A stretch of DNA of 10,604 bases from Methanomassiliicoccus sp. UBA6. Its GTDB lineage: Archaea > Thermoplasmatota > Thermoplasmata > Methanomassiliicoccales > Methanomassiliicoccaceae. Numbering within the stretch: position 1 is the first letter of the stretch; each line of letters opens with the position of its first letter. Below the pieces are notes generated by a model. That model searched no databases. It worked only from the letters and a program-made list of their open reading frames with translations, and had not been told where the DNA came from. The stretch spans positions 11,648-22,251 of the forward strand of contig DAVH01000050.1 of NCBI GenBank assembly GCA_002508545.1, written 5' to 3'. Positions 1 to 6,567 of the stretch are shown here, piece by piece. The position numbers and the translations under genes are program-made.

Positions 1-43
1 GGGTTATGACGGGCTCACGGCCGAAGCTCGCCCGCCGGTGGTC

Positions 44-952
44 TCAGGCGTTCAGCCTGTCCCTCATGGCCTGGAGGGAGTCCGGGTCCAGCTTGTAGAA
101 GCCGGCCTCGGCCACGATGTTCTGGCCCTCATCGCTCAGCACGTACTCCATCCACTGCTTCACCGCCCCGTCCGGGGTTCCGTCAGTGTACAGGTACAGG
201 TCCCGGGCCAGCGGGTAGCTCTTGTTGTACACCGCGTCCTCGTCGGTGGGCATGTAGGCTGGAGCTTCGTCGTCGGCCTGCAGGGGAACGATCTTGGCAT
301 TGGTGGCCTGCATGGCATAGCCGATGCCTACATACCCGATGCCGCCGGCGGTCTGCTGCACCTTGACGGTGATGGCCGCGTTGCCGGTCTCCGGGCTCAC
401 GGCGGGTGAGAAGTCCTCCTTGTCCATTACCGCCTCCTTGAAGAACTCGTATGTGCCGGAGGTGCTCTGCCGGCCGAAGACGGTGATGGCCTGGTCCGCC
501 CCGCCCACCTGGTTCCAGTTGGTGTAGGTGCCGTTGTAGATGCCCTTCAGCTGCTCGATGGTAAGTCCGGTGATGCCGTTGCCCTGGTTGACGATCAGGG
601 CGATGCCGTCGATGGCCACCGAGAACTCCACCGGGTCGGTCCCATTGGCGTGGGCCGACGCGATCTCGCTCACCTTCATGGCCCGGGATGCCTGCGCGAT
701 ATCGACGTTGCCCCTGATCAGGGCCTCGATGCCCACGCCGCTGCCCCCGCCGGTCACATCGACCTGGACGGAATCCTGGGAGTGGTAGAACTCCTCGGCC
801 AGGGAGGTCATCAGCTCAAGCATGGTGTCGGAGCCCTGCTCGGTGACGGTGGTGCGCTGCTGGGCCGAGCCCCCGCCCAAGAGGGCGGCCGCGCCCACCG
901 CCGCCAGGACCAGGACCGCGACTATTCCGATTATGATCATCTTCTTCTGCAT
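44..952 (-). CDS. pstS: PstS-type phosphate ABC transporter substrate-binding protein
   Basis: This is the extracytoplasmic phosphate-binding protein that would deliver phosphate to a PstCAB importer. The 302-residue product starts with a short basic stretch and a hydrophobic segment at about residues 5-25, followed by a Gly/Ser/Gln-rich linker. There is no lipobox cysteine, so it is probably a membrane-anchored or cleaved signal. Ligand-loop motifs of the PstS family are visible: GSDTM at 40-44, GGGSGVG at 68-74, SRAMK at 89-93 and GRQSTSGT near 160-167, plus a GGIGYVG segment near 203-209. I chose ATG952 because GGAGAGG lies 9 nt upstream and the signal begins there. A GTG at 985 would add 11 residues before the signal. 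Length is normal for the family. The gene is divergent from a PhoU-like regulator, as expected for a phosphate-starvation locus. Any pstC/A/B would lie beyond position 1. The family call is confident. Confidence 0.93.
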   Translation of the reverse strand: MQKKMIIIGIVAVLVLAAVGAAALLGGGSAQQRTTVTEQGSDTMLELMTSLAEEFYHSQDSVQVDVTGGGSGVGIEALIRGNVDIAQASRAMKVSEIASAHANGTDPVEFSVAIDGIALIVNQGNGITGLTIEQLKGIYNGTYTNWNQVGGADQAITVFGRQSTSGTYEFFKEAVMDKEDFSPAVSPETGNAAITVKVQQTAGGIGYVGIGYAMQATNAKIVPLQADDEAPAYMPTDEDAVYNKSYPLARDLYLYTDGTPDGAVKQWMEYVLSDEGQNIVAEAGFYKLDPDSLQAMRDRLNA

Positions 953-1070
953 GATGTAGTGCCTCTCCGAGCAGGTCCGCGTCACCCCGGGCCAAATCGC
1001 AGCCTCGAAGGTCCCTCGCCTGCCCTAGCACGGAACAGCCGGGCGATGGGCATCAAGGTTGTCTCCTTTC

Positions 1071-1078
1071 AATATATT
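1071..1078 (-). promoter_or_regulatory. Probable TATA box for pstS
   Basis: AATATATT is a perfect 8-bp palindrome in the AT-rich part of the divergent pstS/phoU-like gap. Read on the minus strand, it would place a transcription start near 1048, leaving a leader of about 95 nt before ATG952. The AT-rich stretch from 1071 to 1140 also holds loosely repeated ACATATTCGA (1083-1092) and ACATTACGAA (1093-1102) elements that could be regulator sites. That last point is only a suggestion. Confidence 0.4.
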
Positions 1079-1120
1079 AGAACATATTCGAGACATTACG
1101 AAAGTATCTTGACAGTATTG

Positions 1121-1126
1121 TATATA
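1121..1126 (+). promoter_or_regulatory. Probable TATA box for the PhoU-like gene
   Basis: TATATA lies about 43 bp upstream of ATG1167. With usual archaeal spacing, transcription would start near 1150 and give a leader of about 17 nt. That leader carries AAGGCGA (1154-1160), a weak Shine-Dalgarno match 6 nt before the start codon. Confidence 0.5.
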
Positions 1127-1166
1127 CCAAATGTATTAGTGTTCAACGGCAGTAAGGCGACATATC

Positions 1167-2174
1167 ATGGAAGCGAGAAAGGTCCAGAAGACCGGGACAT
1201 CCACCATCACCGTCTCCCTTCCGCGGGACTGGGTGGCCGGGAACAACATCAAGCCGGGGGACACCGTCAACATCGACCCCCTTCCCGACGGATCTCTGTC
1301 CATCAGCGTGAAGTTCAACACCCGGCGGGAGGGCGCCAGGAGCGTGGTGGAGGTGGAGAAGGGAGAGCCCGACGAGCACCTCCTGCGCAAGCTCATCGGC
1401 GCGTACCTCGCTGGATTCAACATCATCGAGGTGCGCTCCCGCGAGCGGATGGACCTCAGGACCAAGCAGGCGGTGAAGGAGTTCACCCGCATGGTCATCG
1501 GGCCGGAGATCATCGAGGAGACGGCGAACTCGGTCGTCATGCACGACCTGTCCGACCCTGTCGAGCTTCCGCAGAAGAAGTGCGTGCGGCGGATGCACCT
1601 CATCGTCGAATCGATGCACCGGGACGCCATGGCCGCCTACATCACCGGGGACGTCGAGCTGGCCCGGGACGTCATCGACCGCGACCAGGACGTCGACCGC
1701 CTGTACTGGATGGCCATGAAGCAGCTGGTCCTCATCCAGAAGGATCGAAGCCTCTCCGAGAGGATCGGCGTGGATGTCTTCGAGTCGATGAGCCTCAACA
1801 CCGTTGGCCGCATCCTGGAGCGGGTGGGCGACCACGCCGTGCGCATCGCCCGCCAGGCCATTGACCTCGCGGACGAGCCCAAGGAGGGGAAGGAGTGGGA
1901 TGATATGAGGGGGCTGAGCGGCCGGTCGGTGGAGGTCCTCGCCGAGTCCATCAGCTCGTTCTTCCTCCACGATATCTCGGCCGCCAACCTGGTCATCGAC
2001 CGGTCCAGGGAGCTGGCCGAGGAGGGCGGGCGCCTGATGCCCCGGCTGCTGGGGGGTGGAGGACGGGGCACGATGAGCCGGACCGCGGTGATGGACTCGC
2101 TGAACCGCACGAACATGTACGCCTCGGACATCGCCGAGGTGGCCATCAACGACGGCATGCGCCTGCGTCCATAG
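1167..2174 (+). CDS. PhoU-family phosphate regulator with N-terminal AbrB/SpoVT domain
   Basis: The 335-residue protein joins a DNA-binding-type domain to a PhoU domain, an arrangement known from archaeal phosphate regulators. Residues 1-50 read as an AbrB/SpoVT swapped-hairpin: an RKVQKTGTSTITVSLP start, then a W22 and a KPGD turn at 29-32. From about residue 135 two PhoU-like three-helix units follow. Acid-rich metal-site motifs are visible as DRDQDVDRLY (171-180), ERVGDHAVRIA (218-228) and, in the second unit, RTNMYASDIAEVAIN (314-328). PhoU proteins restrain Pst uptake and phosphate signalling; the AbrB part suggests that this one also binds DNA, perhaps the shared promoter region with pstS. 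Start ATG1167 fits the TATA box and the weak ribosome site. It ends in TAG, with an in-frame TAA three codons later. The fold call is sure; the exact regulatory role is inferred. Confidence 0.9.
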   Translation: MEARKVQKTGTSTITVSLPRDWVAGNNIKPGDTVNIDPLPDGSLSISVKFNTRREGARSVVEVEKGEPDEHLLRKLIGAYLAGFNIIEVRSRERMDLRTKQAVKEFTRMVIGPEIIEETANSVVMHDLSDPVELPQKKCVRRMHLIVESMHRDAMAAYITGDVELARDVIDRDQDVDRLYWMAMKQLVLIQKDRSLSERIGVDVFESMSLNTVGRILERVGDHAVRIARQAIDLADEPKEGKEWDDMRGLSGRSVEVLAESISSFFLHDISAANLVIDRSRELAEEGGRLMPRLLGGGGRGTMSRTAVMDSLNRTNMYASDIAEVAINDGMRLRP

Positions 2175-2179
2175 GGGTC

Positions 2180-2188
2180 AAAATAAAA
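2180..2188 (-). terminator. T-rich terminator candidate for the leuC/leuD-type operon
   Basis: On the minus strand TTTTATTTT lies about 30 nt past the stop codon of the LeuD-type gene, in the 44-bp convergent gap with the PhoU-like gene. Oligo-T tracts without a strong hairpin are typical archaeal terminators. No matching T-run is seen for the plus-strand gene. Confidence 0.45.
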
Positions 2189-2218
2189 GGGAAGGATGTT
2201 GAAGGGATTTGCCGGCGC

Positions 2219-2728
2219 TCACTCTTCTTCCAGAGCGAAGCCGTTGTGCTTCTTGAGGTGCTCCGCCAGACCGCCGTCGGAGAGGATCTTCATCATGACC
2301 GGCGGCAGGGGCTTGGCCTCGAGGGAGGTGCCCTTGGTGACGTTCCTCACCATTCCGGCGGCGATGTCGATCTCGAGCACGTCGCCCTCCTCGATCCCGG
2401 AGGTGTCGACCTCCACCACCGGCAGCCCGACGTTGATGCAGTTGCGGTAGAAGATGCGGGCGAAGGACTTGGCCACCACCGCGCCGATCCCCGCGGCCTT
2501 GAGGACCAGGGGCGCCTGCTCCCTAGAGGACCCGGCGCCGAGGTTCTCCCCGGCGACCACGAAGTCACCCTTCTCGATCTCGTCGTAGAACCCCGGCCGG
2601 ATATCCTCCATGACGTGCTTGGCCAGCTCGTTCATGTCCAGGGTCTTGAACTTGTACTTACCGGATATCACGTAATCGGTGTTCAGGTTGTCACCGAAGG
2701 TGTGCGCCTTTCCGCTCATGACGGTCAT
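2219..2728 (-). CDS. leuD: Aconitase-family dehydratase small subunit (LeuD type)
   Basis: This is the small, swivelling subunit of a two-subunit hydro-lyase of the 3-isopropylmalate dehydratase/homoaconitase group. It works with the LeuC-type subunit encoded just upstream. The 169-residue length is normal. The family signatures FGDNLNTD (11-18), GENLGAGSSRE (60-70) and SFARIFYRN (88-96) are present, with the substrate-contacting GSSRE at 66-70. The specificity loop after the NTD motif reads YKFK (25-28), where the methanogen isopropylmalate and homocitrate enzymes I know have YLxx types. The substrate therefore cannot be assigned from the loop. ATG2728 overlaps the leuC stop (ATGA) and has a full GGAGGTG site 5 nt upstream, which supports it over the internal ATG at 2719. 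It is the last gene of the operon. Candidate substrates are homoaconitate-series acids, isopropylmalate or citrate. Confidence 0.9.
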   Translation of the reverse strand: MTVMSGKAHTFGDNLNTDYVISGKYKFKTLDMNELAKHVMEDIRPGFYDEIEKGDFVVAGENLGAGSSREQAPLVLKAAGIGAVVAKSFARIFYRNCINVGLPVVEVDTSGIEEGDVLEIDIAAGMVRNVTKGTSLEAKPLPPVMMKILSDGGLAEHLKKHNGFALEEE

Positions 2729-3978
2729 TTCTGCACCTCCCTGACGTCGGCGATATGGCCGAGCATTGCCGAGTAGGCGGCGGTGGCCGGGCTGCTCAGG
2801 TATATCTCCGCCTTGGTGTTTCCCATGCGGCCCTTAAAGTTGCGGTTGGCGGTCGACAGTACCGTCTCGGCATCGGACGGGACGCCGTTGCAGGTGCCCA
2901 CGCACGGCCCGCAGGAGGGCGCGATCACGGTCGCACCTGCACGGACCAGCTTGTCGATGTACCCCTCGCGCATAGCGTCCAGGAGCACGTTGCGGGAGGC
3001 CGGGGCCACGATGAGGCGGAGGCCGCGGGCGATGTGCTTGCCTGCCAGGACCTCTGCCGCGATCTTCAGGTCTTCCAGCCGGCCGTTGGTGCAGGTGCCG
3101 ATGAACACCTGGTCCAGCTCGGTGCCGGCGACCTTGTCGACGTCCACGACGTTGTCCACCTGGTGGGGCTTGGCGATCTGGGGCGGCAGCTCGGAGAGGT
3201 CCTCCCTGATCACGCGGTCGTAGATCGCGGAGCCGGAGGCCTCCACGCCCTTGAACGGGGCGTTGGTCCTCTGCCTGATGTAGTCACGAACGCGACCGTC
3301 GCAGGCCATCAGCCCGACCTTGGCGCCGACCTCGACCACCATGTTGGAGATGGTCATCCGGGCGTCCACGGACATAGCGTCGATGACCGAGCCGTAGATC
3401 TCCAGCGCCTTGTAGGTCGCGCCGCGGGCGGTGAGGGTCTTGCACATGTGCAGGATGACGTCCTTGGAGTAGGTCCCCGCCGGCAGGGTGCCGTCGTACA
3501 CGAACTTGATGGTGCTGGGCACCCGGAACCATATCTGCCCGGTGACCAGGGCGGCAGCGAGGTCGGTCGAGCCTACCCCGGTGGCGAACACGTTGAGCGC
3601 GCCGTAGGTGCAGGTGTGAGAGTCCCCGCCGATGACGACGTTGCCCGGGAGGACATGCCCGCGCTCGGGGAGCAGCTGGTGGCACACGCCCTCGCCCACG
3701 TCGTAGATGAGGGAGCCCTGCTGGTCGGCGAACTCCCTCATCTCCTTGTGGATGTTGGAGACCGACTCCATGGGAGACGGGGAGTTGTGATCGATCACGA
3801 TGGCGTACTTCTTGGGGTTGGCGATGCGCGCCGCCTCCATCTGCTTGAACGCCTTTATGGTCAGGCCGGTGGTCCCATCCTGGGACATCATGAAGTCGAC
3901 CGGGACGATGCATATGTCGCCGGCGCGAACCTCCTTCCCAGCATGCGCTGATAGTATCTTCTCTGAAATCGTTCCCAT
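2725..3978 (-). CDS. leuC: Aconitase-family dehydratase large subunit (LeuC type)
   Basis: This is the [4Fe-4S] catalytic subunit of an isopropylmalate dehydratase/homoaconitase-type enzyme, cytosolic, which isomerises a hydroxy-tricarboxylic or hydroxy-dicarboxylic acid through an unsaturated intermediate. The 417 residues match archaeal LeuC/HacA lengths. The N-terminus TISEKILSAHAG (3-14) is typical. The GGDSHTCTYGA motif starts at 117, and the three cluster cysteines are C296 in GTCTNGR, then C356 and C359 in SCGPCVG. The late YLSSPATAAYSA (393-404) is also family-like. Nothing catalytic is missing. ATG3978 lies 1 nt after the stop of the synthase gene, with GGTGA 7 nt upstream. It overlaps the LeuD-type gene by 4 nt, so the three are surely one operon. 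Sequence alone does not separate leucine, homocitrate or citrate use; the neighbouring synthase argues for homocitrate or citrate. Confidence 0.93.
   Translation of the reverse strand: MGTISEKILSAHAGKEVRAGDICIVPVDFMMSQDGTTGLTIKAFKQMEAARIANPKKYAIVIDHNSPSPMESVSNIHKEMREFADQQGSLIYDVGEGVCHQLLPERGHVLPGNVVIGGDSHTCTYGALNVFATGVGSTDLAAALVTGQIWFRVPSTIKFVYDGTLPAGTYSKDVILHMCKTLTARGATYKALEIYGSVIDAMSVDARMTISNMVVEVGAKVGLMACDGRVRDYIRQRTNAPFKGVEASGSAIYDRVIREDLSELPPQIAKPHQVDNVVDVDKVAGTELDQVFIGTCTNGRLEDLKIAAEVLAGKHIARGLRLIVAPASRNVLLDAMREGYIDKLVRAGATVIAPSCGPCVGTCNGVPSDAETVLSTANRNFKGRMGNTKAEIYLSSPATAAYSAMLGHIADVREVQK
2734..2740 (-). promoter_or_regulatory. Strong Shine-Dalgarno site for the LeuD-type gene
   Basis: On the minus strand GGAGGTG lies within the last codons of the LeuC-type gene, 5 nt before ATG2728. 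It matches the archaeal 16S rRNA 3' end (CACCTCC) fully. It fixes the start codon and suggests re-initiation or coupling across the ATGA overlap. Confidence 0.8.
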
Positions 3979-3979
3979 C

Positions 3980-5170
3980 TTAGTTCACCTTGTTGACGGG
4001 AGTCGGGCTCGTCCCCTCCCTGTAATCCTGATATATGTAGATCAGCTCGTTCTCTGACAGCGAGCGCTTGAGCGACACAGAAGTGGCCCTGACGACCTCC
4101 AGGATCGCCGCGGCCGAGGAGTCGTCGAGCTCGATGCCCCTCGCTGCCAGGGCCTGCTTTATCGTGCTCCTTCCGGAGTGCTTGCCGATGATTATCTTGC
4201 GGGACATGCCCACCTCCTCCGGCGAGTACGGCTCGTAGTTGGAGAGGAACTTCATGACCCCGTCGGTGTGGATACCGGCCTCGTGGGCGAAGCAGTTCTG
4301 GCCGACGATGGGCTTCCACGCCGGGATCTCTCGGCTGCTGGCCCGGGCGACGTACTCGGCGATCTCCCTCAGCCGCTTGGTGTCGATCCCGGTGTCGATG
4401 TTCAGCAGGTGCTTCGACGCCATGACCACCTCCTCGAGCGGCGAGTTGCCGGTGCGCTCCCCGATTCCCATGACCGTGGTGCTGAGGAACGTCGCTCCGG
4501 CCTGCACTCCCGCGATAGCGTTGGCGGTGGCCATGCCGAAGTCGTTGTGGGTATGCATCTCTATGGGAATGTTTACGTTGTCGATTATGTACTTGATCGC
4601 GTCGTACATCCCAGAGGGGGTCATGATGCCCAGGGTGTCGCAGTACCGGACCCGGTCGGCGCCGGCGTCCTTGGCGGTCCTGGCGAACTGGAGCATGAAT
4701 TCGGGATCGGCCCGGGAGGCGTCCTCCGCGTTGACCGATATGTACAGCCCATGAGCCTTGGCGTACTCCACCGATTCGACGATGCGGTCGAGGACCCACT
4801 GGCGGGACTTCATGAGCTTGTGCTCGATGTGGATGTCCGAGGAGGACATGGATATGGCGACAGAGTCGACGTCGCAGTCGATGCTGTTGGAGATGTCCTC
4901 GACAGAGGCGCGGTTCCATCCCAGGATCGAAGCATTGAGTCCCAGATGAGCTATGCGCTTGATGGCGGCCTTCTCGTCGCCGCCCATCGCCGGGATGCCT
5001 GCCTCGATCTGCTGGACCCCTATCTCGTCCAGCAACTTGGCGATGCGAACCTTCTCCAGGTTGGCGAAGACTATGCCCGCGGCCTGCTCGCCGTCCCTGA
5101 GGGTGGTGTCGCAGACTATCAGCTTGCTCTTCGCCAGCTTGGCCAAGACGTCCTGCTTGTCCTTCATCAT
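3980..5170 (-). CDS. Homocitrate synthase-family enzyme (NifV/AksA-like; LeuA superfamily)
   Basis: This enzyme condenses acetyl-CoA with a 2-oxoacid. The 396 residues form a TIM-barrel DRE-metallolyase: DTTLRDGEQ at 21-29 (catalytic R25, metal ligand D26), the metal motif HTHND at 206-210, GERTGN at 237-242 and FAHEAGIHTDG at 294-304. The SSDIHIEHKL segment (110-119) and the HTHNDFGMATAN stretch resemble NifV-type homocitrate synthases. There is no C-terminal leucine-binding regulatory domain (isopropylmalate and citramalate synthases are usually about 500 residues), which argues against LeuA or CimA. The partner LeuCD-type genes follow with a 1-nt gap, so the operon would perform condensation and isomerisation. 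Likely routes are 2-oxosuberate for coenzyme B, alpha-aminoadipate lysine synthesis, or Re-type citrate synthesis, since Re-citrate synthases belong to this family. ATG5170 and ATG5167 are adjacent; AAGGT touches the first, so 5167 may be the true start. The exact substrate is not settled. Confidence 0.85.
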   Translation of the reverse strand: MMKDKQDVLAKLAKSKLIVCDTTLRDGEQAAGIVFANLEKVRIAKLLDEIGVQQIEAGIPAMGGDEKAAIKRIAHLGLNASILGWNRASVEDISNSIDCDVDSVAISMSSSDIHIEHKLMKSRQWVLDRIVESVEYAKAHGLYISVNAEDASRADPEFMLQFARTAKDAGADRVRYCDTLGIMTPSGMYDAIKYIIDNVNIPIEMHTHNDFGMATANAIAGVQAGATFLSTTVMGIGERTGNSPLEEVVMASKHLLNIDTGIDTKRLREIAEYVARASSREIPAWKPIVGQNCFAHEAGIHTDGVMKFLSNYEPYSPEEVGMSRKIIIGKHSGRSTIKQALAARGIELDDSSAAAILEVVRATSVSLKRSLSENELIYIYQDYREGTSPTPVNKVN

Positions 5171-5246
5171 ACCTTCACTATCCTGCCTGTCCTTCCTGCC
5201 CGCCTTTGAGGGCCCGCGCGCAAGGATGCCGATGGAGCCCTGAACC

Positions 5247-5368
5247 GGTATTTATCTGAATCGTTGCCGCGGACGACTGTTTCCCCCGACCGATGTCCCC
5301 TTCGGAACAAGCTCGTTTGTCTAACTCAAAGCAGGTCCGCGCCTACGTCCGGCCGGGCGGTCCGAACG
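5247..5368 (-). other. Self-complementary leader or small RNA candidate upstream of the synthase operon
   Basis: This is the main content of the 305-bp gap between pelota and the synthase operon; I find no gene or tRNA there. Read as minus-strand RNA, the expected 5' end forms CGUUCGG/CCGGACG (arms 5362-5368 and 5346-5352, 9-nt loop). A second 7-bp pairing, CGCGGAC with GUCCGCG, joins regions about 60 nt apart, with small hairpins inside. A second TATA-like GATAAATAC at about 5247-5255 could start a shorter mRNA with a leader of about 60 nt. If so, the structured part may be a separate short RNA. No known riboswitch, SRP or RNase P motif was recognised. Confidence 0.3.
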
Positions 5369-5383
5369 CTATCCAAATAATTG

Positions 5384-5392
5384 CTATATAAA
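5384..5392 (-). promoter_or_regulatory. Strong TATA box upstream of the synthase operon
   Basis: TTTATATAG on the minus strand is preceded by an A-rich BRE-like CGAAAAAGTTA. This is one of the best promoter matches in the window. Transcription would start near 5362, about 190 nt before ATG5170, which implies either a long structured leader or a separate small RNA. It sits about 85 nt past the pelota stop. Confidence 0.6.
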
Positions 5393-5415
5393 TAACTTTT
5401 TCGTAAAGCATTGAT

Positions 5416-5428
5416 AGGCCATCGGCCT
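5416..5428 (-). repeat. Short perfect inverted repeat after pelota
   Basis: AGGCC-ATC-GGCCT forms a 5-bp stem with a 3-nt loop about 48 nt past the pelota stop codon. No T-run follows directly. It may help end the pelota transcript or be chance. Confidence 0.25.
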
Positions 5429-5475
5429 GACCTGAGTCTTGTGAGAATCAGCGGGCCCATGATGCGAATAGCGCC

Positions 5476-6516
5476 TCAATCGGGGAGCTTGAACCGCAGG
5501 AGAGCGGCGATGCCCCCGATCGATTCGAGCTTCATCCCCGCCTCGAAGCGTTCGCTCACCACGACGACCTTTCCCCGGGCGTTCTCCACCGCGGTCATGA
5601 TGCCACCGGACCGGTTCTGCCGGACCACGCTGTCGAGGATGACCAGCGTCTCCACCGCGCCCAGGGACACCGCCCGCTCCACCTCCTCCGGACCGTAGGC
5701 CACCGGCCCGTTCCTGGCGATCTCCGTCAGCACGTCCTCCACCAGCTTTGTCTCCATCGCTGCCCTGGACCCTTGCACGACCTCGGTGCCTAGGCCGGCC
5801 TTCATCAGCTCATGCACGCCGGCCATCCCCGCCTGCCCGGTCTGGTAGAGGTGCGCCCCCTTGAAGAGGTCGGGCTCCTTCTCCTTGCCTACGGTCGCCA
5901 GGGCCTCCTTGGCGAAGCCAGGGCCGAGGATCACCAATGGGACGTCGGGCTCGGCGGCCTGCTTCACCTTCTCCACGATGTCCTCGTAATAGTTGCTGTC
6001 CCCCTTCTGCTCGTACATCTTCCCCGACGACGGAGCATATATCCGCGCCACCTCCTTGATTCCGAACTGGCGCGCCACTGCAATCACCGCCTCATCGTTC
6101 TCTATGGCGACGAACAGGATCTTCGGCTTCCTAGAATCCTCCACCGCCCTCTTGACCCGCTCCAGCACCGCCGAGCTCCAGTGCTCCTTGCGGACGGTCA
6201 GCACGTCCGCCTCCCCCAGGTTCAGGGTGTGGTACGAGCCGATGTCCTGGGGGCCTTCGACGATGACCCCATGCACGCGCAGGCGGTTCTCCGACTCCTG
6301 GAACTCGACGTCCTCGGCTCTGATGCCCAGGACCATGCGCTTCTTCTCACCCCGCTCCGCCCTCAGCTTGTCGGTCTTGGACTCGTCCCTCCGGTAGGTG
6401 ACGGAGATGATGATGTCCCCGGGAGCGATGATGTTGTAAAGGTGCCAGAGGTCGTCGAGGGTCTCTACTTGGACCTTGATCTCGCCGGCCTGGCGGTCTT
6501 GGTGGAGGACTCGCAT
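5476..6516 (-). CDS. pelA: Pelota (aPelota/Dom34), ribosome rescue factor
   Basis: aPelota binds the empty A site of stalled ribosomes, with aEF1A and then ABCE1, to split them in no-go and non-stop situations. The 346-residue product has the usual three-domain length. The N-terminal Sm-like domain (about 1-130) carries DDLWHLYNII (21-30) and PGD (32-34). The central eRF1-domain-2-like part (about 130-260) lacks a GGQ motif, as expected for Pelota, and has GPGFAKE at 198-204. The C-terminal part (from about 265) has YGPEEVERAVSLGAV and ends in GGIAALLRF (334-342). Start ATG6516 lies about 27 bp below a TATA box with no room for a ribosome site, so the mRNA is probably leaderless. It stands alone between an exported-protein gene and the synthase operon on the same strand. 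The identification is firm. Confidence 0.95.
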   Translation of the reverse strand: MRVLHQDRQAGEIKVQVETLDDLWHLYNIIAPGDIIISVTYRRDESKTDKLRAERGEKKRMVLGIRAEDVEFQESENRLRVHGVIVEGPQDIGSYHTLNLGEADVLTVRKEHWSSAVLERVKRAVEDSRKPKILFVAIENDEAVIAVARQFGIKEVARIYAPSSGKMYEQKGDSNYYEDIVEKVKQAAEPDVPLVILGPGFAKEALATVGKEKEPDLFKGAHLYQTGQAGMAGVHELMKAGLGTEVVQGSRAAMETKLVEDVLTEIARNGPVAYGPEEVERAVSLGAVETLVILDSVVRQNRSGGIMTAVENARGKVVVVSERFEAGMKLESIGGIAALLRFKLPD

Positions 6517-6519
6517 CGA

Positions 6520-6560
6520 CCGAACGATGAATTCAGATTATTTATATTATGCTCGTTCGG
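6520..6560 (-). promoter_or_regulatory. Pelota promoter: TATA box flanked by perfect inverted repeat
   Basis: The minus strand holds TAATATAAATAAT (6549-6537) centred about 27 bp before ATG6516, which implies a leaderless start. Exactly flanking it are CCGAACGA (6520-6527) and TCGTTCGG (6553-6560), a perfect 8-bp inverted repeat with a 25-bp spacer. The arms are about 33 bp centre to centre, close to three helical turns. It could be an operator, or a hairpin ending the upstream transcript, whose stop codon lies only 8 bp from the outer arm. Confidence 0.55.
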
Positions 6561-6567
6561 GCCCCTC

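Noticed and set aside
1..43. Start of a pstC-like gene downstream of pstS
   Set aside because: The 43 bases hold no start codon with an open frame that I could support; any such gene must lie beyond the window.
650..1864. Long plus-strand open frame of 404 codons crossing pstS and the PhoU-like gene
   Set aside because: It is antisense to pstS and out of frame with the PhoU-like gene, low in complexity (His/Arg/Gly-rich) and crosses the divergent promoter region. It is a GC-rich shadow.
1143..1970. Minus-strand open frame of 275 codons
   Set aside because: It lies antisense to the well-supported PhoU-like gene, has no family-like motifs and is rich in Asp, His, Leu and Val, as mirror frames in GC-rich DNA are.
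2755..3951. Plus-strand open frame of 398 codons
   Set aside because: It is the mirror of the LeuC-type gene, which has intact Fe-S cysteines. The composition of this frame is repetitive and no domain is seen.
4178..5209. Plus-strand open frame of 343 codons
   Set aside because: It is the mirror of the synthase gene; no recognisable motif or ribosome site.
5260..5380. tRNA, SRP RNA or RNase P RNA in the gap before the synthase operon
   Set aside because: No T-arm consensus with a matching acceptor stem, no SRP helix-8 motif and no RNase P core sequences were found on either strand.
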